A DNA stretch of 64,000 nucleotides from Nocardiopsis terrae (GCF_014651695.1 NZ_BMXJ01000004.1:351611-415610), one strand, 5' to 3'. Shown: positions 7,372-16,544, numbered from the stretch's first letter. Translations and numbers: made by a program. The notes: generated by a model from the letters alone, not told the origin.

Positions 7372-8553
7372 TCAGCCCGCGGTGACGGCGGCGGCGAGCA
7401 GGACCGCCGCGGAGAACAGCAGTGCCCCAGGTGCGCCCACCGCCCCGGCGACACCGGCCGCGGCGGCCGGGATCGCCACCTGGCCCAGCCGGTTGCCCCA
7501 GATCCGCAGGGCCAGGGCGGCACCGCGGGCCCCTTCGGGTGCCAGGGTGGTGACCTGGGCCATGGTCAGGGGCTGTCCCAGGCCCAGGAGGAACCCGCCC
7601 ACGAGCAGCACCGCCGCCAGGGCGGCGAACCCGCCCAGGGGCAGGGCCACCAGGGTGAGCGCGACGGCGGCCACGGAGGTGCTGGCGACGATGAGGGCCC
7701 TGCGCGACCACCGGCGCAGCATCCACGGCAGTGTCAGCCGGGAGAGCAGGGAGGAGCCGGCGCGCAGGCTCAGCAGGACTCCGACGAGCATCGGGGAGAT
7801 GCCCCGGTTCTCGGCGATGAGCGGCAGGTAGGCGGTGAGGATGTCCACCGCGGTCAGCAGCGCGAGGCTGGAGAGCAGGGCGGAGGGCATTCGGCGCTGC
7901 CGCAACAGGTCCCGGGCGGGCACCGGCGGCGCGGCCCGCTGCGCCGCGGTGCGCCGCAGCGGGCGCAGCCGTACGAGCGGGAGCAGGGGCAGGGCGCCCA
8001 GGGCGGCGACGAGCCCGGCGACGACCAACGCGGTGGAGGTGGCCGGGAGCAGGGCCGGACCCGAGGCGTCGGCGAGGAGGGCACCGGAGATCAGCGGCCC
8101 GGCGAGCTGGCCCAGCGAGGCGGCGGCGGTGAACCATCCGAAGTCGCGGTCCAGGTGTTCGGAGCGCGAGTACCGGGCGATGAGGCCCTGCCCGGCGACC
8201 ATGCACAACAGGTGCCCCACGCCCACGACGGTACTGGCCAGGGCCAGTGCGGACAGGCCGCCGGATCCGGCCAGGAGCAGGCTGCCGACGGCCAGGACGG
8301 CCGAACCCAGGCCCACGATCCAGGCGATGCGCGGCGCGCGGTCGGTGAAGCGGCCCAGAGGGACCGCGATGACCAGGGGCAGCAGTGCGTAGGCGGCGGT
8401 GACCAGGCCGACCTCGACGGCGTCGCCGCCCACGGCGATGGTCCGGTAGGAGATGAGGGGGCGGATGAGGTTGAGGGCCGTGTGGGTCAGGACCACGCTG
8501 CCCAGAAGGGCCCAGAGCCACCGGGCGCGTTCGACCGGTTCCGTGTCCGTCAT
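7372..8553 (-). CDS. MFS transporter
   Basis: A 393-residue protein with about twelve hydrophobic helices and the major facilitator cytoplasmic loop signature between helices 2 and 3 (PLGRFTDRAPR). A longer loop rich in Arg/Pro (RLRPLRRTAAQRAAPP) separates the two six-helix halves. ATG 8553 follows GGGAG by six bases. Family membership means proton-coupled export or uptake of a small molecule; the substrate cannot be told from sequence. It is convergent with the sulfur cluster and divergent from the PdxH-like gene, sharing a 225-bp upstream region. Confidence 0.88.
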   Translation of the reverse strand: MTDTEPVERARWLWALLGSVVLTHTALNLIRPLISYRTIAVGGDAVEVGLVTAAYALLPLVIAVPLGRFTDRAPRIAWIVGLGSAVLAVGSLLLAGSGGLSALALASTVVGVGHLLCMVAGQGLIARYSRSEHLDRDFGWFTAAASLGQLAGPLISGALLADASGPALLPATSTALVVAGLVAALGALPLLPLVRLRPLRRTAAQRAAPPVPARDLLRQRRMPSALLSSLALLTAVDILTAYLPLIAENRGISPMLVGVLLSLRAGSSLLSRLTLPWMLRRWSRRALIVASTSVAAVALTLVALPLGGFAALAAVLLVGGFLLGLGQPLTMAQVTTLAPEGARGAALALRIWGNRLGQVAIPAAAAGVAGAVGAPGALLFSAAVLLAAAVTAG

Positions 8554-8778
8554 GCTTCTCCCTCGCGCCGTGCTCGGCCGGGACCCGCCGTGAGTCGTCC
8601 CGTGACGGGACCACTCGGTGCGCGTGGTGTCCTTCAGCGCTGGGCATCGTATCGAGGAGGCAGGTCACGGACGTGCTCCGGGTCCGGCGGGGGCACCGCT
8701 CACGAGTGGCGACGGGCGCCTCGTGGCCGGCGTCCTCGGTAGGTTCGGCGTAATGGCACCAACCGAACGGAGCACGGG

Positions 8779-9447
8779 ATGACCAAGGACGACGGGATTC
8801 GGGACATGTTGCGGGGGCTCCCGGTGTTCGCGGGGCCGCTCGCGGAGTTCGATCCGAAGGCCGCGCCCGCGGAGCCGGAGGAGTTGTTCGTGGACTGGTT
8901 GGGCGAGGCGATCGAGGCCGGGGTGCACGAGCCGCACGCCATGACCGTCGCGACGGTGGACGCCGACGGTGCGCCTTCGGCGCGGATCCTCATCCTCAAG
9001 GACTTCACCTCCGAGGGCTGGTGGTTCGCGGGGACCACGACCTCCGCCAAGGGCCGTGAACTCGCCGGGAACCCGCGGGCCGCCCTCCTCTTCTTCTGGG
9101 GCGCCCAGGGCCGCCAGGTGCGGATCAGGGGTTCCGTGGAGCTGGCCGGGCCCCGGGCCCGCGCCGCCGACTTCACCGCCCGCCCGTTGGAGGGCCGGGT
9201 GGCCGGTCTGCACGGCAGGCAGAGCCAGCCCCTGGCCGACCTCGCGGACATCCACACGACCGCGGAGGGGAGCCGCGCCCGTTTGGAGGCCGACCCCGGT
9301 CTGGCGCCCGACAACTGGGGGCTGTACTGCCTGTCCGCCACCGAGGTCGAGTTCTGGCAGGCCGACCCGGACCGGCGGCACACCCGCCTGCGGTACCGGC
9401 GCGCGCACGCCGGCTCCCCCTGGCGGAGCGAACTCCTCTGGCCCTGA
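8779..9447 (+). CDS. Pyridoxamine 5'-phosphate oxidase-family flavoprotein (PdxH/PhzG-like)
   Basis: A 222-residue FMN split-barrel protein. It has the PdxH layout: an N-terminal helix pair, the barrel strand MTVATVDADGAPSARILILK, the stretch FAGTTTSAKGRELAGNP, and a C-terminal RLRYRR..W..ELLWP that matches the PdxH dimerisation end. PdxH oxidises pyridoxine or pyridoxamine phosphate to pyridoxal phosphate; PhzG relatives use other substrates. ATG 8779 lies after GGAG. Neighbours give no pathway hint. It could be the main PLP salvage oxidase, but substrate assignment is inference. Confidence 0.82.
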   Translation: MTKDDGIRDMLRGLPVFAGPLAEFDPKAAPAEPEELFVDWLGEAIEAGVHEPHAMTVATVDADGAPSARILILKDFTSEGWWFAGTTTSAKGRELAGNPRAALLFFWGAQGRQVRIRGSVELAGPRARAADFTARPLEGRVAGLHGRQSQPLADLADIHTTAEGSRARLEADPGLAPDNWGLYCLSATEVEFWQADPDRRHTRLRYRRAHAGSPWRSELLWP

Positions 9448-9541
9448 CGCCGACCCGGTCGGCGCCGTGCCCGGATCCGCCCGGGCGCCGGCCCGGAGGA
9501 GGCCCGGGCTTTCCCCGCCCGCCCCGGGCTCTCCCGCGGAC

Positions 9542-9570
9542 TTGACGGCTTCTGAGGCGGTCAATAAAAT
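9542..9570 (+). promoter_or_regulatory. Vegetative-type promoter for the Hsp20 gene
   Basis: TTGACG at 9542-9547 and TAAAAT at 9565-9570 are separated by exactly 17 bp, close to the principal sigma consensus. The Hsp20 start codon is 53 bp downstream of the -10 box. Confidence 0.75.
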
Positions 9571-9589
9571 TGAGCGTAGTCGCATCAAG
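9569..9589 (+). promoter_or_regulatory. HAIR-like (HspR) operator candidate
   Basis: ATTGAGC-N7-CATCAAG matches the HspR element CTTGAGT-N7-ACTCAAG at five of seven bases in each arm, with the correct spacing. It overlaps the end of the -10 box and the start site, where a heat-shock repressor would block transcription. HspR control of hsp20 (hsp18) genes is known in actinobacteria; binding here is inference. Confidence 0.5.
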
Positions 9590-9622
9590 TCATTGGATGG
9601 AGACACACTCAGGAGGTGACGG

Positions 9623-10048
9623 ATGATGTTGATGCGCACCGACCCCTTCCGCGAGTTCGACCGCCTCACCCAGCGCCTGATGGAGAACGGCCGCCCAGCG
9701 GTCATGCCCATGGACGCCTACCGGGACGGGGACGACTTCGTGGTCCTGCTGGACCTGCCCGGCGTGCGGAGCGAGAGCATCGACCTGGAGGTCGAGCGCA
9801 ACGTGCTCACCGTGAAGGCCGAACGTCCCGGCCCGAACGAGGAGGGGCGCGAGTTCATCGTGGGCGAGCGTCCCTCGGGGACCTTCTCCCGCCAGGTGTT
9901 CCTCGGTGACACCCTCGACATCGAGAGGATCACCGCCAACTACGCGGACGGCGTGCTCACCCTGCGGATCCCGGTGGCCGAGCAGTCCAAGGCCCGCAAG
10001 ATCGCGGTCGGACACGACGCCGGGGAGCAGACCGCCATTCGCTCCTGA
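9623..10048 (+). CDS. Hsp20/alpha-crystallin small heat-shock protein
   Basis: A 141-residue ATP-independent holdase that keeps unfolding proteins soluble in the cytoplasm. The alpha-crystallin domain spans roughly residues 30-130, with VVLLDLPGVRSESIDLEVER and the ADGVLTLRIPV edge strand that carries the family's GVL motif. The N-terminal MRTDPFREFDRLTQRLM is the oligomerisation arm. ATG 9623 follows AGGAGGTGAC; the next ATG three codons on is an alternative. A strong promoter and a HAIR-like site sit directly upstream, suggesting heat induction. A hairpin ends the gene. Confidence 0.95.
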   Translation: MMLMRTDPFREFDRLTQRLMENGRPAVMPMDAYRDGDDFVVLLDLPGVRSESIDLEVERNVLTVKAERPGPNEEGREFIVGERPSGTFSRQVFLGDTLDIERITANYADGVLTLRIPVAEQSKARKIAVGHDAGEQTAIRS

Positions 10049-10056
10049 GGTACCGG

Positions 10057-10085
10057 GAGGGTGCGCCCCCGGGAGGCGCACCCTC
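10057..10085 (+). terminator. Hairpin after hsp20
   Basis: GAGGGTGCGC at 10057-10066 pairs perfectly with GCGCACCCTC at 10076-10085, nine bases past the stop codon. Confidence 0.7.
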
Positions 10086-10190
10086 ACCCCCTGCGGGTAC
10101 ACACAACCGAACCTGATTCGGTTCCGTGCGCGGAGAGCGGATAGGATTCCGGCCACCCGTCCGCCGCCCAGAACCAGGAACGGAGCCGGT

Positions 10191-11822
10191 ATGCCCGCCA
10201 CACACGAGGTGTTCAACCAGGCCACTCCGCTCGGCGACCACAACGCCGCCGACGACCCCGCCCTCCTGGAGGGCCTGCGCCGCGAGGGCGCAGGCTGGGC
10301 CGAGGCCGACGTGCGCGAGGTCGGTGAGGCCGCGGGCTCGGAGCGGGTTCGCGCCTGGGGCGAGTCCGCGAACGCCTACCCGCCGGTCCTGCGCACCCAC
10401 GACCGCTACGGCCACCGCGTGGACGAGGTCGACTTCCAGCCCGCCTACCACGTGCTGATGGACCAGGCCGTGGAGCACGGTCTGCACGCCGCCCCCTGGG
10501 CCGAGGGGCGCGAGGGCGCCCACGTGGCCCGCGCGGCCAAGTTCTTCCTCTGGTCACAGGCGGAGAGCGGTCACGGCTGCCCCGTGTCGATGACCTACGC
10601 CGCCGTCCCCGCGCTGCGCCACTCCCCCGCGCTGGCCGAGCGGTACGAGCCGCTGCTGACCGCCCGCACCTACGACTTCGGGCTGCGCGCACCCCTGACC
10701 AAGCGCGGACTCATCGCGGGTATGTCGATGACCGAGAAGCAGGGCGGTTCGGACGTGCGCGCCAACACCACACGCGCCGTTCCCACCTCCGAGGGCCACT
10801 ACCTGCTCACCGGGCACAAGTGGTTCACCTCCGCCCCGATGAGCGACGTCTTCCTGACCCTGGCGCAGGCCCCCGAGGGCCTCACCTGTTTCCTGGTGCC
10901 GCGCGTCCTGCCCGACGGCGGCCGGAACGGCCTGTTCATCCAGCGGTTGAAGGACAAGCTCGGCAACAGGTCCAACGCCTCCGCCGAGCTGGAGTACGAG
11001 GGCGCCGTCGCACACCTGGTCGGCGAGCCGGGCCGGGGAGTGCCCACCATCATCGAGATGGTCAACAGCACCCGGTTGGACTGCGTGATCGGTTCCTCGT
11101 CGGGTATGCGCGCCGCCGTGGTGCACGCGCTCAACCACGCCGGGTCACGGAGCGCGTTCGGCAAACCCCTGGTGCAGCAGCCGCTGATGCGCAACGTGCT
11201 CGCGGACCTGGCCCTGGAGTCGGAGGCCGCCACCGCGCTCATGACGCGCCTGGCGGGGGCCGTGGACCGCTCGGTGCGCGGTGACGAGGGCGAGGCCGCC
11301 TTCCGCCGCCTGGGCGTGGCCGTGGGCAAGTTCTGGGTCACCAAGCGCCAGCCGGTGCACGCGGCCGAGGCCCTGGAGTGCCTGGGCGGCAACGGGTACG
11401 TCGAGGAGTCGGGGATGCCCCGCCTGTTCCGGGACTCCCCGCTCAACTCCATCTGGGAGGGTTCGGGCAACGTGGCGGCGCTGGACGTGCTGCGCGCGAT
11501 GTCGAAGTCGCCGGAGTCGGTGGAGGCCTTCCTGGCGGAGCTGAACACGGCGGCGGGTTCCGACGACCACTACGACGCGGCGCTGAAGCGGTTGGGGCAG
11601 GAGCTCGGCGACCTGGACGAGATCCAGTACCGGGCCCGGTCGGTGGTGGAGCTGATGGCTCTGCTCCTCCAGGCGTCCGTGCTGCTGCGGCACGCACCGA
11701 CACCGGTGGCCGAGGCCTTCACCGCGTCCCGGCTGGGCGGCGGGTGGGGGCACGTGTTCGGGACCCTGCCCAGGGGCGTGGACACCGGGCTGATCCTGGA
11801 CCGGGCCCGCCCCGGCAACTGA
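10191..11822 (+). CDS. AidB-like acyl-CoA dehydrogenase family protein
   Basis: A 543-residue flavoprotein, longer than ordinary acyl-CoA dehydrogenases (about 380) and matching the AidB/isovaleryl-CoA dehydrogenase-like branch. The N-terminus FNQATPLGDHNAADDPALL is AidB-like, followed by the FAD-binding signature MSMTEKQGGSDVRAN and, near the C-terminus, CLGGNGYVEESGMPRLFRDS and IWEGSGNVAALDVLR. E. coli AidB is induced by alkylation stress and binds DNA; the biochemical role of the actinobacterial members is unclear. ATG 10191 follows GGAG. It is monocistronic, between hairpins. Confidence 0.88.
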   Translation: MPATHEVFNQATPLGDHNAADDPALLEGLRREGAGWAEADVREVGEAAGSERVRAWGESANAYPPVLRTHDRYGHRVDEVDFQPAYHVLMDQAVEHGLHAAPWAEGREGAHVARAAKFFLWSQAESGHGCPVSMTYAAVPALRHSPALAERYEPLLTARTYDFGLRAPLTKRGLIAGMSMTEKQGGSDVRANTTRAVPTSEGHYLLTGHKWFTSAPMSDVFLTLAQAPEGLTCFLVPRVLPDGGRNGLFIQRLKDKLGNRSNASAELEYEGAVAHLVGEPGRGVPTIIEMVNSTRLDCVIGSSSGMRAAVVHALNHAGSRSAFGKPLVQQPLMRNVLADLALESEAATALMTRLAGAVDRSVRGDEGEAAFRRLGVAVGKFWVTKRQPVHAAEALECLGGNGYVEESGMPRLFRDSPLNSIWEGSGNVAALDVLRAMSKSPESVEAFLAELNTAAGSDDHYDAALKRLGQELGDLDEIQYRARSVVELMALLLQASVLLRHAPTPVAEAFTASRLGGGWGHVFGTLPRGVDTGLILDRARPGN

Positions 11823-11891
11823 AACCACCCTTTCCATGCCATGAGCCAAGAAACTCCTCTTTCTTGCCGATAACCACATCAGACCCCCGGT

Positions 11892-11925
11892 GAACACGGC
11901 TGATGAATGATCATCGGCCGTGTTC
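11892..11925 (+). terminator. Hairpin after the AidB-like gene
   Basis: GAACACGGC at 11892-11900 pairs with GCCGTGTTC at 11917-11925, with an inner TGAT/ATCA pair and a three-base bulge. It is 70 bp past the stop, in an AT-richer spacer. Confidence 0.6.
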
Positions 11926-12016
11926 TGCATATTTCTGGGACCGAAGCGGAAGAAAGAAGTCGTCACCAACAAAAAACGCCCTCCAGGGCCCCGACTCCAA
12001 GAGACTGACGACGCCT

Positions 12017-14161
12017 ATGGTGGAAGTCTGGCCAGGTAGTTCCTATCCGCTCGGTGCGACCTACGACGGTTCCGGCACCAATTTCTCCCTCTTCTCGGAG
12101 GCGGCCGAACAGGTGGACCTGTGCCTGTTCGACGACGACGGCGAGGAGACACGCGTACCCCTGACCGAATACGACGGTTTCGTCTGGCACGGGTACCTGC
12201 CCGGCGTCGGTCCGGGACAGCAGTACGGGTACCGCGTGCACGGCCCCTACGCACCCGAGCACGGACTGCGCTGCAATCCGAACAAACTACTCACCGATCC
12301 CTACGCGAAGGCGCTGAACGGCAACCTCACCTGGCACGAATCGCTCTTCAGCTACCACTTCGCCTCACCGGAGCGCAAGAACACGGCCGACAGCGCGAAG
12401 TACGTACCCAAGTGCGTGGTGGTGAGCCCGTTCTTCGACTGGGGCAACGAGTCCCGACCGCGCACCCCGTACCACCAGACGGTGATCTACGAGGCGCACG
12501 TGCGCGGCCTGACGATGCGCCACCCGGCCATCCCCGAACACCAGAGAGGCACCTACGCGGGGCTGGCCCACCCGGAGGTCATCGAGTACCTCACCTCGCT
12601 GGGGGTGACCGCCGTCGAGCTGATGCCGGTGCACCACTTCGTGCCCGAACACGCGATGGTGGCGCGGGGGCTGACCAACTACTGGGGGTACAACACCCTG
12701 GCCTTCCTGGCCCCGCACAGCGGGTACGCCGCGCTCGGATCCCGCGGCCAGCAGGTCCAGGAGTTCAAGTCGATGGTGAAGTCGCTGCACGAGGCGGGCA
12801 TCGAGGTGCTCCTGGACGTGGTCTACAACCACACCGCCGAGGGCGACCACATGGGCCCCACCCTGTCCTGGCGGGGCATCGACAACCTGGGCTACTACCG
12901 GGTCAGCGACGAGGACCAGCGCTACTACCTCGACTACACGGGCTGCGGCAACAGTCTGAACGTGCGCCACCCGCACTCGTTGCAGCTCATCATGGACTCG
13001 CTGCGGTACTGGGTCCTGGAGATGCACGTGGACGGGTTCCGCTTCGACCTGGCGTCGGCGCTGGCCCGGGAGTTCCACGACGTGGACCGGCTGAGCACGT
13101 TCTTCGACATCGTCCAGCAGGACCCGGTGATCTCCCAGGTCAAGCTCATCGCCGAACCCTGGGACGTGGGACCGGGCGGCTACCAGGTGGGGAACTTCCC
13201 GCCGCTGTGGACCGAGTGGAACGGCAAGTACCGCGACACCGTGCGCGACTTCTGGCGCGGCGAGCAGGTCAAGGGCGAGCTGGCCTCGCGGCTGGCCGGG
13301 TCCAGCGACCTGTACCAGGACGACGGGCGCCGCCCGGTGGCCTCGATCAACTTCATCACCTGCCATGACGGCTTCACCATGGCCGACCTGGTGTCCTACA
13401 ACGACAAGCACAACGAGGCCAACGGCGAGGAGAACCGGGACGGCACCGACGACAACCGCTCCTGGAACCACGGGACGGAGGGCCCCACCGAGGACCCCGC
13501 GATCCTCACCCTGCGCCGGAGGCAGGTCCGCAACTACCTCGCCACCCTGTACCTGTCGCAGGGGGTGGTGATGCTCTCGCACGGCGACGAGATCGGGCGC
13601 ACCCAGGGCGGGAACAACAACGCCTACTGCCAGGACAACGAGATCGCCTGGATCGACTGGGAGGGCGCGGGGCTCACCGGCGAGTACCCCGGCAACGACC
13701 TCCTGGACTACGTACGCGGGCTGGCCCGGCTGCGGCGCGAGCACCCGGTCTTCCGGCGCCGCCGTTTCTTCCGGGGCAGCCCCGTGGAGAGCGGGAAGTC
13801 CGGCTCGGGCGTGTTGCCCGACATCTCGTGGCTGCGCCCGGACGGGTCGACGATGGAGGGGGAGGACTGGAGCACGGACGAACAGGTGCTGGGTGTGTTC
13901 CTCAACGGGGACGCCATCACCGAGCCCGACTCGCGGGGGCGCAGGATCCGTGACAGTTCGTTCGTGCTGCTGCTCAACAGCGGGCCGCGGCCGGTGGAGT
14001 TCAAACTCCCCGGCACCGAGTACGGCATGGCCTGGGAGACCGTGCTGGACACCGCCGAGCCCGACGTGGGCGGACGGCCGTTCGTGACCGCCGGCGGCCC
14101 CGTCCGGGTGATCGACCGCGCCCTGGTGCTGCTGCGGCGCGTCTCGCACCGGCACGACTGA
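12017..14161 (+). CDS. glgX: Glycogen debranching enzyme GlgX
   Basis: A 714-residue GH13 isoamylase-type enzyme that cleaves alpha-1,6 branches of limit dextrins during glycogen breakdown. The N-terminal CBM48 region begins VWPGSSYPLGATYDGSGTNF. The catalytic triad is visible: nucleophile D344 (FRFDLASAL), acid/base E380 (IAEPWDVG) and stabilising D451 (TCHDGFT). The family NYWGYNTLAFLAPHSGYA and GDEIGRTQGGNNNAYCQDNE stretches are intact. ATG 12017 matches the homologues' start; an upstream in-frame ATG at 11903 would extend into the previous gene's terminator. A perfect palindrome ends it. Confidence 0.96.
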   Translation: MVEVWPGSSYPLGATYDGSGTNFSLFSEAAEQVDLCLFDDDGEETRVPLTEYDGFVWHGYLPGVGPGQQYGYRVHGPYAPEHGLRCNPNKLLTDPYAKALNGNLTWHESLFSYHFASPERKNTADSAKYVPKCVVVSPFFDWGNESRPRTPYHQTVIYEAHVRGLTMRHPAIPEHQRGTYAGLAHPEVIEYLTSLGVTAVELMPVHHFVPEHAMVARGLTNYWGYNTLAFLAPHSGYAALGSRGQQVQEFKSMVKSLHEAGIEVLLDVVYNHTAEGDHMGPTLSWRGIDNLGYYRVSDEDQRYYLDYTGCGNSLNVRHPHSLQLIMDSLRYWVLEMHVDGFRFDLASALAREFHDVDRLSTFFDIVQQDPVISQVKLIAEPWDVGPGGYQVGNFPPLWTEWNGKYRDTVRDFWRGEQVKGELASRLAGSSDLYQDDGRRPVASINFITCHDGFTMADLVSYNDKHNEANGEENRDGTDDNRSWNHGTEGPTEDPAILTLRRRQVRNYLATLYLSQGVVMLSHGDEIGRTQGGNNNAYCQDNEIAWIDWEGAGLTGEYPGNDLLDYVRGLARLRREHPVFRRRRFFRGSPVESGKSGSGVLPDISWLRPDGSTMEGEDWSTDEQVLGVFLNGDAITEPDSRGRRIRDSSFVLLLNSGPRPVEFKLPGTEYGMAWETVLDTAEPDVGGRPFVTAGGPVRVIDRALVLLRRVSHRHD

Positions 14162-14187
14162 CCGGCGGCGGAACAGGCCGCGCCGGA

Positions 14188-14219
14188 GGGACCGGTGGAC
14201 CCGCGGGTCCACCGGTCCC
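14188..14219. terminator. Perfect 32-bp palindrome after glgX
   Basis: The arms 14188-14203 and 14204-14219 (centre CGCG at 14202-14205) are exact reverse complements, forming a strong hairpin 26 bp past glgX and 30 bp before the next start. Confidence 0.7.
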
Positions 14220-14249
14220 GCGCCGTCCGTCCCCCTAGCCTGGGTGACC

Positions 14250-15053
14250 ATGTCGAGTACACACCGCCCGGGCGACGCCCCGGAGCCCGCCCGCTTCCGC
14301 GAACTCCTTCCCGCCCCCGGCAGCACGGACGTGGACCTGCCCCGGGCCTACGCCTACCCGCCTGCCCTGGACCGCCCCTGGATCCGCGCCAACATGGTCG
14401 CCAGCGCCGACGGGGGCGCGATCGGCCCCTCGGGCCGCAGCCGTGACCTGTCCTCGGCCCCCGACCGCCGGGTGATGGGGGTACTCCGCGGCCTGTGCGA
14501 CGTGGTGCTGGTGGGCGCGGCCACCGCCCGCAAGGAGGGCTACCGGCCGGTCCGGCCGCGCGAGGTGTGGTCGGACCTGCGTGCGGACCGGCCGGCGACC
14601 CCGCGCATCGCGGTGGTCTCGCGTTCGCTGGACATCCACGAGGAGCTGCTCACCACCGCCCCGGAGGACGCCCGGACCATCGTGTTCACCGCTGGGGACG
14701 CGCCCGCGGAGCGCCGGAGGTTCGTTGCCGAGCACGCCGACCTCGTGGTGGTCGACGGGGTCTCGGTCGGCCCCGAGCACATCGTCAACGCCCTGGCCGA
14801 GAGGGGGCTGCACCGGGTGCTGACCGAGGGGGGACCGCACCTGCTGGCCGAGTTCGTGGCGGCCGGCCTGTTGGACGAGCTGTGCCTGACGGTGAGCCCG
14901 CACCTGCTGGGCGCCGGGCCGCCCCGGATCGTCACCGGCGGTCCGGGGACGCCCGGCGCCCCGGAGCACGCCCCGGCCAGCAGCACACCCGTGCGGATGG
15001 CGCACCTCCTGGAGGCCGGGGGGAACCTGTTCACGCGTTACCTGAGGGAATAG
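14250..15053 (+). CDS. Pyrimidine reductase family protein (RibD C-terminal domain)
   Basis: A 267-residue protein with a single DHFR-like RibD C-terminal domain and no deaminase domain. Key stretches are ANMVASADGGAIGPSGRS near the NADPH site, VVLVGAATARKEGY, and the GLHRVLTEGGPHLLAEFVAA segment (family EGGP motif). Family members reduce a ribosylaminopyrimidine in riboflavin synthesis or act as uncharacterised NADPH reductases. Stand-alone actinobacterial copies are common and often not essential for riboflavin. ATG 14250 is chosen; GTG 14244 in the same frame is nearly as good. No riboflavin genes or FMN riboswitch are nearby, so the substrate is open. Confidence 0.82.
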   Translation: MSSTHRPGDAPEPARFRELLPAPGSTDVDLPRAYAYPPALDRPWIRANMVASADGGAIGPSGRSRDLSSAPDRRVMGVLRGLCDVVLVGAATARKEGYRPVRPREVWSDLRADRPATPRIAVVSRSLDIHEELLTTAPEDARTIVFTAGDAPAERRRFVAEHADLVVVDGVSVGPEHIVNALAERGLHRVLTEGGPHLLAEFVAAGLLDELCLTVSPHLLGAGPPRIVTGGPGTPGAPEHAPASSTPVRMAHLLEAGGNLFTRYLRE

Positions 15054-15228
15054 GGACCCACGGGGGCGGCACCCGTGAACGGTCGGTTTCGGCCGCCCCA
15101 CAATGACGCATGAATCATCCTTCAACCGGACATACCCGTTGTGTGCCATCCACTGGAAACGCTTTGACTGGACACACCGCATCGACGGGGCTCACCGGTC
15201 TGGTCCCCTGGGCGAGAGGATGAACGTA

Positions 15229-16008
15229 GTGCCGACGTCCGAAAACGGGTCCCCTCCGGTCTACCGGGAGATAGCCGAGGAACTACGAGGACAGATCCGC
15301 TCCGGACGGTACGCCGACGGCGACCGCCTTCCCGGGGAGAACACCCTCATGGAGCACCACGGTGTCGCCCGGGCGACGGCCCGGCAGGCGCTGTCCGTAC
15401 TCATCAACGAGGGCCTGGCCGTGGCAGTGCGCGGTTCGGGCATATACGTGCGGCAGTTCCGGCCGCTGCGAAGACACGGGGCCAGACGCCTGTCCAAGGA
15501 CCTGTGGGGCAACGGGCGGGCCATCTGGCAGACCGACAGCGACACCCGCGGCTACGAGGTGGAGGGGCTCGTCGTGGACGAGGTCGTCCCCGCCGAGCAC
15601 GTCCTGCGGTCCCTGGGGCTGGACCCCGGGAACCCGGCGGTGCGCCGTTCCCGGCGCTACCTCGTGGAGGGCAGGCCGGTGCAGAGCGCGGTCTCCTACC
15701 TGTCCCCGCTGCTGTGGGCGGGCCGGGAGGACTCCCCCGCCGCCCAGCGCATCAGGGCCCCGGACAGCGGCCCCGGGGGCATCTACGCGCGACTGGCCGA
15801 ACTCGGGCACGCCCCCGCCCACTTCACCGAGGAGATCCGCGTGCGCATGCCCACCCCCGAGGAGGCGGAGGAGTTGGCGCTCTCCCCCGGGACACCCGTT
15901 CTGGAGGTGGCCCGTACCGCCCTGACCAGCGACCACCGGCCGGTTGAGTTCAACGAGATCACCATGGACGGTTCGGCGTACGTACTGCAGTACGACTTCG
16001 ACGCCTGA
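15229..16008 (+). CDS. GntR-family (HutC/UTRA) transcriptional regulator
   Basis: A 259-residue regulator. Residues 8-75 are a winged helix of GntR type (VYREIAEELRGQIRSGRYAD, then GDRLPGENTLMEHHGVARAT). From about residue 100 a UTRA effector domain follows, ending GTPVLEVARTALTSDHRPVE and LQYDFDA, typical of the HutC/DasR group that senses small metabolites such as sugar phosphates. GTG 15229 is preferred because GAGAGGA lies eight bases upstream; ATG 15220 would overlap that ribosome site. Its target is unknown because no adjacent gene looks like a partner. A 44-bp palindrome ends it. Confidence 0.88.
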   Translation: MPTSENGSPPVYREIAEELRGQIRSGRYADGDRLPGENTLMEHHGVARATARQALSVLINEGLAVAVRGSGIYVRQFRPLRRHGARRLSKDLWGNGRAIWQTDSDTRGYEVEGLVVDEVVPAEHVLRSLGLDPGNPAVRRSRRYLVEGRPVQSAVSYLSPLLWAGREDSPAAQRIRAPDSGPGGIYARLAELGHAPAHFTEEIRVRMPTPEEAEELALSPGTPVLEVARTALTSDHRPVEFNEITMDGSAYVLQYDFDA

Positions 16009-16022
16009 GCCCGGCCGGGCCC

Positions 16023-16066
16023 GCCCCTTCGGCTGTGCCGGAGCGCTCCGGCACAGCCGAAGGGGC
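16023..16066. terminator. Perfect 44-bp palindromic terminator
   Basis: Bases 16023-16044 and 16045-16066 are exact reverse complements (22-bp arms). It lies between the convergent GntR gene and the minus-strand membrane protein, so it probably ends both. Confidence 0.8.
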
Positions 16067-16106
16067 GCCCCCGGGGAGGCACCCCTTCTCTCGTGTCGAA
16101 CCCGTA

Positions 16107-16544
16107 CTAGCTTCGACGACCCCTCCGTTTGGAGACGAAGACCAGATACGCCAGCGGCAGGAAGGCGAGTCCCACCGCCAGGGCACCCACCGCCGCGAAG
16201 GGCATGGCGTTGGACAAGGTCATCGCCCAACGCGCCATCCCCACCCCCAGGACGAGCGCCACCGCCAGCGCGCCGACGGCAATGACCGTGACGAGCACCA
16301 GTAGTTTGCGATCGCCCCAGGGCTCCGGTCGCACGTGGTCGATCCCCGCCACGGTGGAGCGGACACTGAGCTCCGTGGCCCAGCGCAGCTCCCGGCCCAC
16401 GGTGGCCGCGCCGTCCCCGACGGCGCGTACCCGTGACCGCGGTCCCGTGGTGGCCTGGTCGAGCCACCACAGTCCGTATCGGATCCTGCCCACGCGCAGA
16501 GGTCGTCTGCTTACTCCGAGTGCCTGTTGAGCTGTAACAGCCAT
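16107..16544 (-). CDS. Small two-helix membrane protein of unknown function
   Basis: A 145-residue protein not recognised as a known family. Residues 1-75 are soluble, basic at the start (SRRPLRVGRIRYGLWWLDQA). Two hydrophobic helices follow: LVLVTVIAVGALAVALVLGV and AAVGALAVGLAFLPLAYLVF, and the tail is KRRGRRS. By the positive-inside rule both ends are cytoplasmic. ATG 16544 follows AGGTGG. It is divergent from msrB and convergent with the GntR gene. Confidence 0.65.
   Translation of the reverse strand: MAVTAQQALGVSRRPLRVGRIRYGLWWLDQATTGPRSRVRAVGDGAATVGRELRWATELSVRSTVAGIDHVRPEPWGDRKLLVLVTVIAVGALAVALVLGVGMARWAMTLSNAMPFAAVGALAVGLAFLPLAYLVFVSKRRGRRS

Noticed and set aside
14161..14250. FMN riboswitch before the RibD-like gene
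   Set aside because: Only a simple perfect palindrome fits here; there is no room or sequence for an RFN element.
12365..14326. 653-codon minus-strand frame across glgX
   Set aside because: Antisense shadow of a gene with all catalytic residues present.
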